The translations under genes and the position numbers were made by a program. Shown piece by piece: positions 46,222 to 56,043 of a DNA stretch of 64,000 nt. Below the pieces are notes generated by a model. That model was not told where the DNA came from and made no database searches. It saw only the letters and a list, made by a program, of their open reading frames with translations. The stretch spans positions 1,637,058-1,701,057 of the forward strand of contig JADIYP010000006.1 in the NCBI GenBank assembly GCA_016705235.1, given 5' to 3'. This stretch comes from Candidatus Leptovillus affinis. Lineage in GTDB: Bacteria > Chloroflexota > Anaerolineae > Promineifilales > Promineifilaceae. The stretch's first letter is position 1; each line of letters begins with the position of its first letter.

Positions 46222-46491
46222 TTATACTCTAAAATGATCCAGTTTTTGTAGGTCGTGCCAGCTTGACGCCTCATCTAGAGAGCCCTCACGGTAGCGATCT
46301 TCCAGCGCGGCAACGTCAGGCGCGTTGTATTGACCGACTATCTGGAAGATGGCGGCTTGCACTTCGTGCAACTGGCTTTGCAGATAACGGCGTAATCCCT
46401 GAACCAGTAAATCATCTTGTGGAATTCCTAATGTTTGTGAAGCGAGTTTAAGCGCCTCCTGCGCATTTGCGATCATAGCCACCTCACTCAT
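46222..46491 (-). CDS. Antitoxin-like small protein, module 2
   Basis: An 89-residue helical protein (EALKLASQTLGIPQDDLLVQ, then GLRRYLQSQLHEVQAAIFQI) with C-terminal YREGSLDEASSWHDLQKLDH. Though sequence differs from module 1's antitoxin, it precedes a DUF6516 toxin in the same order; the SSWHD-L and DDW/F-type end may be a shared toxin-contact region. Role inferred from position. Confidence 0.6.
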   Translation of the reverse strand: MSEVAMIANAQEALKLASQTLGIPQDDLLVQGLRRYLQSQLHEVQAAIFQIVGQYNAPDVAALEDRYREGSLDEASSWHDLQKLDHFRV

Positions 46492-46551
46492 TTGTTGTTG
46501 ATCCCAAGTTGATTATAGACGATCTAAAGAAAGAATGGGAGCGACCAATGG

Positions 46552-46745
46552 TTACAGGTTACCCTCAAAGGGTTTCATGGTGGCCTCACCGGGCATGGTT
46601 CATGCCATCCCGTTCGGCGATTTTGCGCAGGGATATAAAGATGATTTTCAAGTCCAACCAAAGAGCATGATTGTCTACATACCAGACGTCAAGGGTAAAT
46701 TTTTCATCCCTACTAAGCGCATTACGGCGTTTACCTGCGCCCATC
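46552..46745 (-). pseudogene. Sugar-transferase 3'-end duplicate, copy 2
   Basis: Encodes RRNALSRDEKFTLDVWYVDN, LWLDLKIIFISLRKIAERDG and MKPFEGNL-stop, the same ~60-residue tail as 45611-45793 and 47373-47560 but more diverged. One frame break sits near 46595. It separates TA module 2 from TA module 3. Confidence 0.78.
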
Positions 46746-46781
46746 CCGTTAACCTGGTCAAATGTCGCAACAAACGGAAGC

Positions 46782-47024
46782 TTATAGTTCTTCGGCGTCT
46801 AGCTCCTGGCGCAAGGAATGAACCAGGAGAAGATTGGTAACTGCCGTTTGCTCAATCCAATCTGCCAGACGGATCTCTCTGCACCTGGCTGACCTTGCCC
46901 ACCAACCACGACTTCTTGCCACACTGCTTCAGGGACGAGTAAGCCACCAAAGATGCGGGCAGCAGCGCCAACTGACCAATCCGCGCCAGATTGATCAACG
47001 GGGAAGCATTGCTAACTACTTTCA
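46782..47024 (-). pseudogene. DUF3368/PIN-like toxin fragment, module 3
   Basis: Begins MKVVSNASPLINLARIGQL, the start of DUF3368 VapC-like nucleases with the first catalytic Asp region replaced by the usual SNASPLINL motif. After one or two indels it continues VPEAVWQEVVVGGQGQPGAE and TNLLLVHSLRQELDAEE, then stops at about half normal length where sugar-transferase tail copy 2 begins. Likely truncated by the same rearrangement. ATGA overlap with the UPF0175 gene upstream. Confidence 0.7.
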
Positions 47025-47271
47025 TTGTTGCGTCAAGACGTCAATCGCCGGCCGATCGGCCACATAATCTTGAACATCGTAATGGACCAGGATTTTGCGC
47101 TGCCCCAACAGCAGTTGAATTCCCAAACTGTTAACCCCGCCATTTCGCGCGCTTTGCCAAAGGATAGCTTTCCTTGCTGGAACAACATCAAGGCCAGCTC
47201 CAGCTTCATTTCTTCAAGGGTCATGCGCGTAGCATGAACACCTCGGCTGGAATTTCAATCGAATAAACCAT
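47021..47271 (-). CDS. UPF0175 family antitoxin, module 3 (frameshifted)
   Basis: About 83 residues: MVYSIEIPAEVFMLRA, then MTLEEMKLELALMLFQQGKL and SFGKAREMAGLTVWEF, then LLLGQRKILVHYDVQDYVAD after a second indel. This is a clear UPF0175 helix-turn-helix-type antitoxin, normally paired with DUF3368. AGGTGAT precedes the ATG at 47271. Its stop overlaps the toxin start (ATGA). Confidence 0.72.
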
Positions 47272-47372
47272 TGTTATCACCTCTTGCACTTTTCATTGGC
47301 TATCTAAAAAGTGATTATGCGTTATCCAGAGCAATTATACGCTATCTGCAGCCATGATGGATACAAGAGTGA

Positions 47373-47977
47373 TCAGATGTTCCCTTCAAAAAATTTCATA
47401 GTAGCTTCGCCGGGCTGGTTGATGTCTTCGCGTTTCACAATTTTGAGAAAAGTCAGAAAGATAATTTTGATGTCCAACCAGAATGAGAGATGGTCCACAT
47501 ACCATACGTCCCGCGCAAACTTTTCTTCCCAAGAAAGCGCATTACGGCCGTTCACCTGCGCCCACCCCGTAATCCCCGGCCGTACCTCGTGGCGGCGCAT
47601 TTGTTCCGGCGTGTACAAGTCCAGGTAATGCATCAGCAGCGGCCGTGGTCCCACCAGGCTCATCTCCCCCCGCAAAACGTTCCACAATTCCGGCAGTTCG
47701 TCCAGGCTGGTACTGCGCAGAAACTTGCCAAAAACGGTCAGCCGCTCACCGTCCGGCAGCAGATTGCCTGCGGCGTCGCGCCGGTCGGTCATCGTGCGGA
47801 ACTTGTAGATGGTGAAGGACGGCCGTTTAATCCCGGCCGCTGCTGCCGGAACAAGACCGGCGCACCCAACTTCAGCCGAACGAATACAGCCAGCGCCAGA
47901 AACAAAGGCGCTGCCATTAAGACGACGGGTACTGCAATCGCCAGGTCAAAGGTACGTTTGCCGTATGATTTGTACAT
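47373..47977 (-). CDS. PglC/EpsE-type phosphoglycosyl transferase (bacterial sugar transferase), one frameshift
   Basis: About 201 residues. The N-terminal re-entrant membrane helix (RTFDLAIAVPVVLMAAPLFL) begins at 47977. After one T lost near 47817 the catalytic core continues: FTIYKFRTMTDRRDA, RSTSLDELPELWNVLRGEMS with the Asp-Glu dyad, LVGPRPLL, RPGITGWAQVNGRNALSWEE. It moves phospho-bacillosamine-type sugar onto undecaprenyl phosphate, starting glycan assembly. Its own 3' end is duplicated twice further on (46552 and 45611), and its natural partner pglD is now 1.8 kb away. Confidence 0.88.
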
Positions 47978-48099
47978 ATCACTCAAGATAGGAATTCTGG
48001 TTTACAATTCGGGTTACAAGGTGCATTTTAAAGTAAGGTCAGACGCAAACATGTTCGTCTAGCAGAGCACTGGCCACTTATATCTATCGCCGATCGTTT

Positions 48100-49265
48100 T
48101 TACAAAGTTGATTTGTTGATGCGAGCTAGCCATTCCATTACAACCGTAATCATTAAAGCCTCACAACGCTCCTGGCTGTAGCGCTGTTCTGCCGCTTGTC
48201 GGGCAGCCATCTGATACCCCACCAACTGCGTTCTGTTTTTTGCCAGGCAGGTCAACCAGTCTACAATACCCGGTATATCACTCGGTGTAAAGTTAGCTCC
48301 ACACCTGGTATCCTGTATCGTTTGCGCCAGATCGTTGGGCGTTTGGCTGATGCCCAGCAACGCATTCCCGCTGCTAACAAGTTATAGGTTTTGCTGGGTA
48401 CGGAGAAATCCTCATATCCGGACGCCAGTGTTACAATGCCCACGTCAGCACAAGCCAGTGAGTAAGGCAGTTCCGTCGCCGGTACATAAGGCAGCAAACG
48501 CAAGTTTGGCAAGCCTGCCTCAACGGCTGCCACCACCAACGGCCGTTTGCTCCCCTCCCCAATAATCACAAATTGAATCTCTTCCCGGTCGCGCAGCGCT
48601 TCCGCCGCCGCCACGATGGTCTCGATGGCGTGTGTCGCCCCAGGTTACCGGAGTACATCACCACCAGCTGATCCGTAAACCCCTGTTCCCTGGCAAACGG
48701 GTTCTCCGCCCGCAGCTGCGGCCGTATCCACCCCGTATCCACCCAGTTGGGAATCACCGCTACCCGCAGGTTCGCGTCATCGGCCAGGCGGCGCAGCGTC
48801 GCCGCCATCTGCTCCCCAATCGTCACCACCAGCCCGGCCTGGCGCAGCGCCCGTTTGGGCGCCGCCGCCCATAGACGGTACAGCAGATTTCCCGGCCCAG
48901 CCAACCCCATCGGCGCCAGGATGTTGGGGTAAATGTCCCATTCCAGTAGGGCATACGGCCGTTGCTGCACCTTCCCCAGCACCCACGCCAGCAGCGGTAG
49001 AAACGGCGGATTGCTGACCACAAAAATGGGCGTTTGCCGACCACCCGGCCGCCCTAGCAGTCGCCGGCCCGCCGCCAGAGTAACGCCCCCACGTCCGCAG
49101 CCGCGCCGCCGTCGATCCTTAGTCATACGCCGGGCCGCGCCACACCGCCACCCCCGGCCCGGGATCAGACGGCGGGTTGCCGCTCCATAGCGCCAACCCG
49201 CCAATTTCTTCCGCCAGGTTTCGAACCCCGGCGTTAAACGCCGGGTTCGTCGTCTGTTAATCACA
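48100..49265 (-). CDS. Glycosyltransferase family 4 protein, several frameshifts
   Basis: Assembled from four frame segments. N-terminal part near 49240-49130 (NLAEEIGGLALWSGNPP, GVAVWRGPAYD), then STAARLRTWGRY, then the intact centre: PIFVVSNPPFLPLLAWVLGK, YALLEWDIYPNILAPMGLAG and VVTIGEQMAATLRRL. Then VVMYSGNLGRTHAIETI and FVIIGEGSKRPLVVAAVEAG, then SVPSKTYNLLAAGNALLGIS, ending INKSTL at 48100. The Y-E...EDFSVPSKTYN pattern is the GT4 donor-sugar region. A long apparent fusion with the upstream acyltransferase is an artefact of the shifts. Confidence 0.75.
49225..49248. repeat. Palindrome AACCCCGGCG-TTAAA-CGCCGGGTT between two glycan genes
   Basis: Nine-base complementary arms at the boundary of the acyltransferase and glycosyltransferase genes, where the latter's N-terminus is unclear. 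Perhaps an inserted palindromic unit. Confidence 0.5.
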
Positions 49266-49292
49266 ATTAAGTTTACAGAGGTCTCCGTGAGA

Positions 49293-49903
49293 TTATTTTC
49301 CTTCGTCAAGCTTACGCACGATAAGTGCCGGGTTTCCGCGACAACGACGCCCGGAGGCACATCTCGTGTTACAACGCTGCCGGCCCCAATCACACTGCCC
49401 GCCCCAATCGTTACCCCCTTAAGAATTAGACAGTTCATGCCAACAAACACATCATCTTCGATTACGATTGCTTTATGTGCGCCGTTCAATATATCCTGAA
49501 CTCTTGCCGCGGGTTGCAAGGGATGAAAATCTGTATCGGCAATTGTGCTGTTCGCGCCGACCAGAACCCGATTGCCAATAGTAATTGCTTCCGCAGCAAC
49601 AAGGGTTGTGCCCGTAAAACCACAATTATTCCCAATATGAATTTGCGCAGTTGGCTTACGCGTCGCCAACACGACTGGATGATTGGGAGCCAGTGGATTC
49701 GTCCCGTATCCCGAACGTAGTTCAACCCCTTTGCCAATCGTTATCACGCTTCCCCGGTACCGTTGAATAATCGGCCGTCCAAAGATTCGCCAACCCGCTT
49801 GCCAGTGTATGCCATGCCATAAGAATTGAAGGCGAATAAATGGCCATTGTACAATTCGCCAGAAGTGATTGGATAAGCGCCAGGGAGTATCAATTAGGTG
49901 CAT
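49293..49903 (-). CDS. Hexapeptide-repeat acyltransferase (WcaF/colanic-acid type), one frameshift
   Basis: About 203 residues. Start MHLIDTPWRLSNHFWRIVQW at 49903. Left-handed beta-helix: IHIGNNCGFTGTTLVAAEAI, TIGNRVLVGANSTIADTDFH with the catalytic His, VIEDDVFVGMNCLILKGVTI and GSVVTRDVPPGVVVA. One G missing near 49345 shifts the frame; repair yields GNPALIVRKLDEGK-stop at 49293. It acetylates a glycan sugar. Confidence 0.8.
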
Positions 49904-49910
49904 GATAACT

Positions 49911-51045
49911 TCAATTGACAAGAGACTGGTAGAGTATTTCTGTTTCGTCTATCGGCCGTTCCCAGGATAACTGTTGGACCAATTCCATACGCCCACGCGT
50001 GAGGGCTGTTTTTGCTTGCTCATCCAGCAGTAAACAGCGCAAACCTGCCACCAATGCCTCAACCGTAGGCTGTACCGAAAGTCCGGCCCGTTGATGGATT
50101 TGAGGTGCAATGCCGCAGCCATCTGTGATCAGCACCGGCAAACCGGCCACAACCGCTTCCGCCGCCGCATTACCAAAGCTTTCAAAATGCGACGGTAACA
50201 CGAATAAATCTGCTGCAGCGAAAGCCGCCAGTTTTTCCTCGCCATACAGCGCCCCTGTCAATAACACTTGCTCTTCCAGGCTATATTTTTTTATCTTTAG
50301 CCTTAATTCATCTGCATAATGCTGTTCAAGTGTTGGACCAACCAGCAGGAGCCAGGTGTTGGGCAATTGGGCTTGCTGAAAAGCGTCAATTAACGTTTCC
50401 AAATTTTTTATTGGGCTAATGCGTCCCAAATAGAGAATGATGTGCGCATCCTTTGGGATATGAAAGGCCGTCCGCAGCCGACGGCCGTCTGGCAGATTTG
50501 TAAATTGTTCGACATTGACGCCATTTCGTCGCAGCAGCAGCTTATCGGTCTCCACCAGACCGGCCAGGTCAGCCATTTCCGCCGATGACGTAACAATCAA
50601 ACGGCTCGCCCGCTCACTCATGGGCCGCGTAAAAAACTGGTGATACATCCGTTTGAGATATTGGTTCCGTACCCTTGGTTTGTACATTCCCAAAGGTTCA
50701 AGCACAAAAGGAATCTTCAATTCCTCAGCATAGCGCGCAGCGGCTGGCGTTAATAAATTGTACAAGCCATAACCATGAACCACGTCAGACGCCTGAACAA
50801 CCTCTTTGAGTAGATCCAGTTGACGCGGCCAACGATAATTGTTGCGGCCGATCCATGGCAGATATTGACCAGAATGCCATCGATAAACGATTGAAAATTT
50901 GCCCCGGCTGCTGAGAATGCAGCGTAACGACCGTAATTGTATGGCCGCGCTGAAGCAGTTGGCAGCTCAAGTTGTGAATTTTTTGCGGTGGTCCGCCAAA
51001 TTGCAGCTCAGGATAATATGTCGTTGTTACTTGCAGTAGATGCAT
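49911..51045 (-). CDS. Glycosyltransferase family 4 protein, one frameshift
   Basis: About 377 residues. N-terminal MHLLQVTTTYYPELQFGGPP with HNLSCQLLQRGHTITVVTLH, then a frame change in an A/T run near 50893, restoring IVYRWHSGQYLPWIGRNNYR. The rest is intact: VLEPLGMYKPRVRNQYLKRM, LYLGRISPIKNLETLIDAFQ, and donor-binding LPSHFESFGNAAAEAVVAGL with the E-x7-E pattern. Transfers a sugar from a nucleotide donor to a growing glycan. Confidence 0.82.
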
Positions 51046-51048
51046 GAT

Positions 51049-52147
51049 TTATTCTTGGCCCAAGGTTGAAGTCTGCATGGTGCCCAATTCTGCCAGGTAG
51101 GCCCCAAGGGTTCGTTTGAACGCGCCATAACTAAATAGCTGCTTCACACGCATTTGCCCGGCTTGCCCCATCGTTTTCCTCAGATCTTCGTCGGCTAACA
51201 GCCGCGTTATGGCAGACCCAATTGCTGTGACAGAAGTAGGATCGACTAGCAGTCCTGTTTCCCCATCGGCTACCACTTCAGGTGTGGCGTCCCGATTACC
51301 CCCGATAACCGGCAGCCCATAAGCCATGGCTTCGGCAAACACAAAACCGAAACCTCGGCCTGGCTGGGCATAATGAACACCGTCGCGGATTCATACTGGC
51401 GCTGCAGTTCTTCTTCTCGTACGAATCCTTGGAAATGTACCGACGGCCTGACTCCCACTTGCTCTGCCAAATTCTCCAAAAGTGGCCGTCCATCGCCATC
51501 ACCAATAATGTGATAGGTCAGGTCAGGAAGCGCGCCAACAAAGCCGGCAGCGCCCGAATCACGTAGTCATGCCCTTGTACTGCTCCGCCAGACTCATGCG
51601 ACCGACGGTCAGCAGACGCGGTGCGGTTACTTTTGCGGCTAAGGCTCCCTGAAATTCCGGATCCAGGCAGTTGTACAAGATCCGCCCCTTTTCCGGCATG
51701 ACGCCGTTTACCCGCTGCGCCTTTCCATGGTGAACTGGCTGATAGCAATGACGAGTCGCAGCTCGCAATCCTCTGCGGCGCGTCCAGGATAGCGGTTCCC
51801 AAACGTCAATCCCATAAACAAAGTCGACTGCCTTGGCCCCGCTCAGTCGCGCCAGGATTTGGCTGAGCCCGGCAAAGGGTGGATGTCCCACCAGCAGAAT
51901 GTCCGGCCGTTCGCGCAGGCAGGCTGTAGCAGCCAGACGTACAAATTCCACGCGCGACCCGTTTCCGGTTTCATAATGCATACCGGGAAACAACACCCTG
52001 GCTTTTTCTGCCATTTCTGGCCGGTCGGCCAGAGACGTGACGCGTAACGGCAGCCCTAAATCCAGCAAAGCCTGGCAGACCAACCGGCAGTACCGGGCAA
52101 TGCCTCCCTGGCGGGCCTAATAAATTGGGAACGATATAGTGCAGCAT
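51049..52147 (-). CDS. Glycosyltransferase family 4 protein, several frameshifts
   Basis: Start MLHYIVPNLL at 52147. Segments in order: ARQGGIARYCRLVCQALLDL, RPDILLVGHPPFAGLSQILA, VDFVYGIDVWEPLSWTRRRG, RILYNCLDPEFQG, LLTVGRMSLAEQYKGHDYVI, LTYHIIGDGDGRPLLENLAE, FHFQGFVREEEL-like, then the donor site FVFAEAMAYGLPVIGGNRDA and TPEVVADGETGLLVDP. Four frame breaks occur at 52125, 51575, 51510 and 51350. Complete otherwise and very probably functional. Confidence 0.78.
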
Positions 52148-52159
52148 AATGAGGACTTT

Positions 52160-53711
52160 TTAGCGACGCCCGTATCGGGAATAACGCGTCGATCGCCCCG
52201 GCGTCGCCGGCCCGATAACCGACTCTCGGAGTCAATTCTGGCTCGGGCGATCGCCAGCCGGTCGCAAAAACCCGTAAAATGACAGCGTTCACCAAAATCT
52301 GCTGCAATAACGCCCCAAATAAAATCGCTGCCGAAGATCCAATGCCGTTCAAAAAATAAATCATTATTGACAGATAGACAGCCCGACCTCCGTCACTGTA
52401 CGGGCCGTTTAAGCTGCTGTCCAGCAGCGCAAAAGATCAAACCCTGCAATCCCATCACCAACACAATACCCACAACGCCAAAATTGGCATACGCTTCCGG
52501 TAGTTGGCCAATCCCAATAGTAGAACTTTGTCCCGGTAATTTTAGCCGGTAGTCAATGTCAATGGCCTCGTTGGCTTCAGAGGCCAGAGGTTTGTCAGGC
52601 CAGACTATGCGGGGGACCCAGGCATACAAAAAATATGTATAGGTTTGCCCTAAATAATAAGGCTTTATCTCGGGAGTAATTTTTTGTACGTAGGCAAACT
52701 TATGAATCAGGTCAAACCGGGCCAGGGATTCTGTAATATTCTGTTCCGTTTTACTTCGATCGTCGGCCCCCAGCAAGTTGGTTGCGCTTTCGGCCACCAG
52801 GTTTCCCCACAAATCAACCCGTTCGCCAAAACCATAGTTTCGATCCCCGTACCAGACTTCTTCACGATAGCTAAACTTCGCCGGATTTAATATCAGGTAG
52901 AGGAGAATCCCCAATGAAACCAGGACCCAGGGAAAACGGCGGGTAGCATGCCATCGCACGGCCAGCAGCAAAGCCAGAGGAATCAAGGCATTTTCTAGTA
53001 GCCCCGTGGTTAACCCGACGATAAATGAGGCCACGACTGTACCATATAACAAGAAGAGCAAGCCCGGACGCCGCTCACCGCCTCCATAAACATCATAAGC
53101 CAGCAGAATGAGGGCAACGTTCATTTGCCGGCTTAAAAGGGCAATAATGGATCCTAATGACCCAATGTTTAATATCCCCATTGTCTGCAATAGGGTTATA
53201 AAACCGCCACCCAACAGCGCCAGGACTAAATAAGTCGAGCGATGCTCAGAATTGAGCGGCAAATCCAGCTTCGGCGCGTGACGAACAAATGGCAGCCGGG
53301 CAGCAATCGAATAGGCGATCATCAAGCTCACGATGCCTAATTCGGCGTAAAGTAAAGCGGCAAAGACATCATCCCAGGCGAGCGGAGTGGGACGGTTGAG
53401 AATAACCAGCAAATTAGGCTGCGTATAAACCGGCACGCTAAATTGAGCCGCATAGGAAAGCACAATGAGCTCAAAAATCGGCACTTCCTCTTGCCGCCTT
53501 GCGCATACCAGCGGGCCAGGGGAATTAAAGCTGTGGCTGCCACTAAAAAAGCCGCCGCATGGACTTTAACCGGCACTCTCTCGTACTGCCAGAAGGTAAA
53601 AAGGATGCCATATGCCAGCAGCGCCAGGACATAGAATGGCATGACAGAACGATTTTTTCCCTTCGTTTCCGCCCCCAACCCAGGGGTCGTAAGTCGAGGT
53701 GATGATTGCAT
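52160..53711 (-). CDS. Polytopic membrane protein, O-antigen polymerase-like, frameshifted
   Basis: About 510 residues with 10-12 hydrophobic helices: start MQSSPRLTTPGLG at 53711, YVLALLAYGILFTFWQYERV; frame change near 53490 into PIFELIVLSYAAQFSVPVYT; large soluble loop with EEVWYGDRNYGFGERVDLWG and YLGQTYTYFLYAWVPRIVWP, then EAYANFGVVGIVLVMGLQGL. A second change near 52435 restores LNGPYSDGG and IMIYFLNGIGSSAAILFGAL. Ends at 52160, 13 bases before the next glycosyltransferase. It is likely the repeat-unit polymerase of the cluster, by membrane pattern and position; no diagnostic motif. Confidence 0.65.
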
Positions 53712-53740
53712 ATAATTGACTCTCTAAGCTTGCAACCAAT

Positions 53741-54862
53741 CTAGTACAGGCGCAAACTGCTTTCGATAGCAAAACGTTTCAGCAAAGCCCGACGGCCGTT
53801 AGCACCCATCTGCCGCATTTGCACTGGATCAGCTAACAAGGTATTGACTACCCTTGCTATAATCTCAGGATAGCTTTCATCTGCTACCCAACCGTATTGA
53901 TTTTCCTCTACAAAAGACATTAAGCTTGGCCTATCCGACGCCAAAATTGGAATTCCAGCTGCCATATATTCCATTAGCTTATTTGACGCCGTCGTACTAT
54001 ATCGGTTATTGGCATCGATCGGACTATAAAAAGAATGGCCAGCGTCAGCTCCACAGGTGAACTCTAATACTTCGTCGTAGCTGACCGCTGGCAGCACAAC
54101 AAATTGTTCAGCCACCCCGAGTTCTGAGGCTAGCCAATGTAGTTCTTCAATGTAATCAGGCTGACCAGGCCCCAATATTACAAAGCCCCAATTCTTATTC
54201 GCCCATAATGGAAGTGACTGAAGCGTCGTTTCAATCGCGTGGCTCGGTCCAACAGATCCCTGGCGAATGACGACACGCTCAAATCTCTTCCCTTTTTTTT
54301 CAATTGCTTGATGTACTTTTTCCCCGAGAACGCTACGGCATCCATTGCGGGAATTCGTAACGACCAGGGGAGTTCGGGGCAGTTTAAATTCAACCGTCAT
54401 TAACTTTGCCCGATCTACATCGGGAACGATTACCAAATCGGCCGTTCTGGCAAAATATTCCTGAAAAAAATAAACCAGACGCCCACCCCAATTTAATTGG
54501 CTGCCGGTGCTCCGGTCAACATACTCGTGACAATGATATATCAGCGGTTTGCGATAAATCCACGCCAGCAAGCGGGCTATCAAAAAACCATGCATATCAT
54601 GGCCCATAAAAAAATCTGCATCTCGATGTTTTGTCCGTAAAACTTTAGCTGCAAAACCAAAGTATTCCCACCAGGAATTCCCTCTCCCCTGTCCAACCCG
54701 ATCCACAGTGACCTCTACCGGATAATCGACCCTTATATCCTCATTTGTGGCGCGGCAAAAGATAGTTACAAGATATTTCTTTATAGACAAAATTCGCGTC
54801 CCATTTATAATTGGCGGGTAACGATCAGGGTTCCCGTAGAAAACAGCATGAATGATTGCCAC
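53741..54862 (-). CDS. Glycosyltransferase family 4 protein
   Basis: About 374 residues. The GTG at 54862 (MAIIHAVFYGNPDRYPP) is preferred because an earlier ATG would overlap wecB by about 100 bases. Motifs: FFMGHDMHGFLIARLLAWIY, LIYHCHEYVDRSTG, LVIVPDVDRAKLM, VVIRQGSVGPSHAIETTLQS, GFVILGPGQPDYIEELHWLA and the donor site NRYSTTASNKLMEYMAAGIP. Intact. Confidence 0.83.
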   Translation of the reverse strand: MAIIHAVFYGNPDRYPPIINGTRILSIKKYLVTIFCRATNEDIRVDYPVEVTVDRVGQGRGNSWWEYFGFAAKVLRTKHRDADFFMGHDMHGFLIARLLAWIYRKPLIYHCHEYVDRSTGSQLNWGGRLVYFFQEYFARTADLVIVPDVDRAKLMTVEFKLPRTPLVVTNSRNGCRSVLGEKVHQAIEKKGKRFERVVIRQGSVGPSHAIETTLQSLPLWANKNWGFVILGPGQPDYIEELHWLASELGVAEQFVVLPAVSYDEVLEFTCGADAGHSFYSPIDANNRYSTTASNKLMEYMAAGIPILASDRPSLMSFVEENQYGWVADESYPEIIARVVNTLLADPVQMRQMGANGRRALLKRFAIESSLRLY

Positions 54863-54875
54863 AATAAATATCGTC

Positions 54876-55981
54876 CTAAAAGGCCAGCATGGCTTTGACA
54901 ATTTGTTCGCTGGCGTGGCCGTCGCCAAAGGATTCTTTTGCTTGCGCCATTTGTTGGTAGGCCAAAGTATCATCTAGAAGTCTAGATACCTCGCGCACAA
55001 TATTTTGACGGTTAGTTCCGACCAGGCGTGCCGTGCCTGCTTCAATGGCCTCTGGGCGTTCCAGTTGTCTCTCGCATGACCAGAACAGGTTTACCAAGAG
55101 CGGGTACTTCTTCTTGTAAGCCGCCGGAATCGGTCAACACCAGATAAGATCTATTGATCAATTGAATGAACGGTAAATACTCAAGCGGATCCAGCAAGAT
55201 TATTCGCTCCTTGCCGGCCAAATGCATTTTTACCATTTTCTGCACGTTCGGATTTAAATGCACCGGATAGACGACTTGTATATCAGGGTAGCGATCGACA
55301 AGCTCCAATAAAGCCAGACAAATATTTTCTAGAGGCTTTCCAAAATTTTTCGCGTCGATGGGCCGTAACCAAGACAATGCGCCTGTCCGCCAAGATTTCT
55401 GCTAACGGGCTATCTACCCACTGGAAAGGCTGGCGTATCACGGAATGTAGCGCATCGATAACCGTGTTTCCGGTCACATAGATGGAAGCCTTCTTGATCC
55501 CTTCTGCCAGTAGGTTATTGCGTGCAATCTCCGTTGGGGCAAAATGTAAATCACATATGTGATCGGCAATTTTCCGATTGATCTCTTCTGGAAACGGTGG
55601 GCCTTGTCGCCCGTCCTTAGTCCTGCTTCAATGTGCCCCACTTTGACCCGTTCGTAAAAACCCGCCAGCGCCCCCACCATCGCCGTCGTCGTGTCACCTG
55701 GACTAATATCCAATCCGGTTTTCTCTTTGAATAACAGGTCTCAAGTTCAGCAACAAATTCGCCGTCAAATTCCCAATGACTGATTAAATTTCATCAGATC
55801 AAGATCGTAATCAGGTATGATGTCAAACAATGACAGCACGGAATCCAACATTTCACGATGCTGTCCGGTCGCACATACAACTGTTTCAATGCCCGCTCGC
55901 TTGTAAAATTTGAGTTTCTGTAATCACCGGAGCAATTTTAATTGCTTCCGGTCTCGTCCCTAACACACATAGAACTTTCAT
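54876..55981 (-). CDS. wecB: UDP-N-acetylglucosamine 2-epimerase (non-hydrolysing), many frameshifts
   Basis: Converts UDP-GlcNAc to UDP-ManNAc. Start MKVLCVLGTRPEAIKIAPVI at 55981. Recognisable in order despite about six frame changes: ETVVCATGQHREMLDSVLSL, QGDTTTAMVGALAGFY, VGHIEAGLRTGDK, YVTGNTVIDALHSVI, RIVLVTAHRRE, NFGKPLENICLALLELVDRY, YPVHLNPNVQKMV, YLVLTDSGGLQEEVPALGKP and VREVSRLLDDTLAYQQMAQA. Corrected length about 365 residues, normal for WecB. Every break is near a short homopolymer, so error is more likely than decay. Confidence 0.85.
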
Positions 55982-56043
55982 TGTGATAAATTACAATTGC
56001 CTTTATTTGATCAACAAATCACTGAGAAATTATTCGTATTTCC

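Noticed and set aside
48566..49921. A single open frame fusing a hexapeptide acyltransferase to a glycosyltransferase
   Set aside because: The middle (about 49290-49090) is Arg-rich junk in this frame, while other frames carry the real acyltransferase end and glycosyltransferase start; the fusion results from indels.
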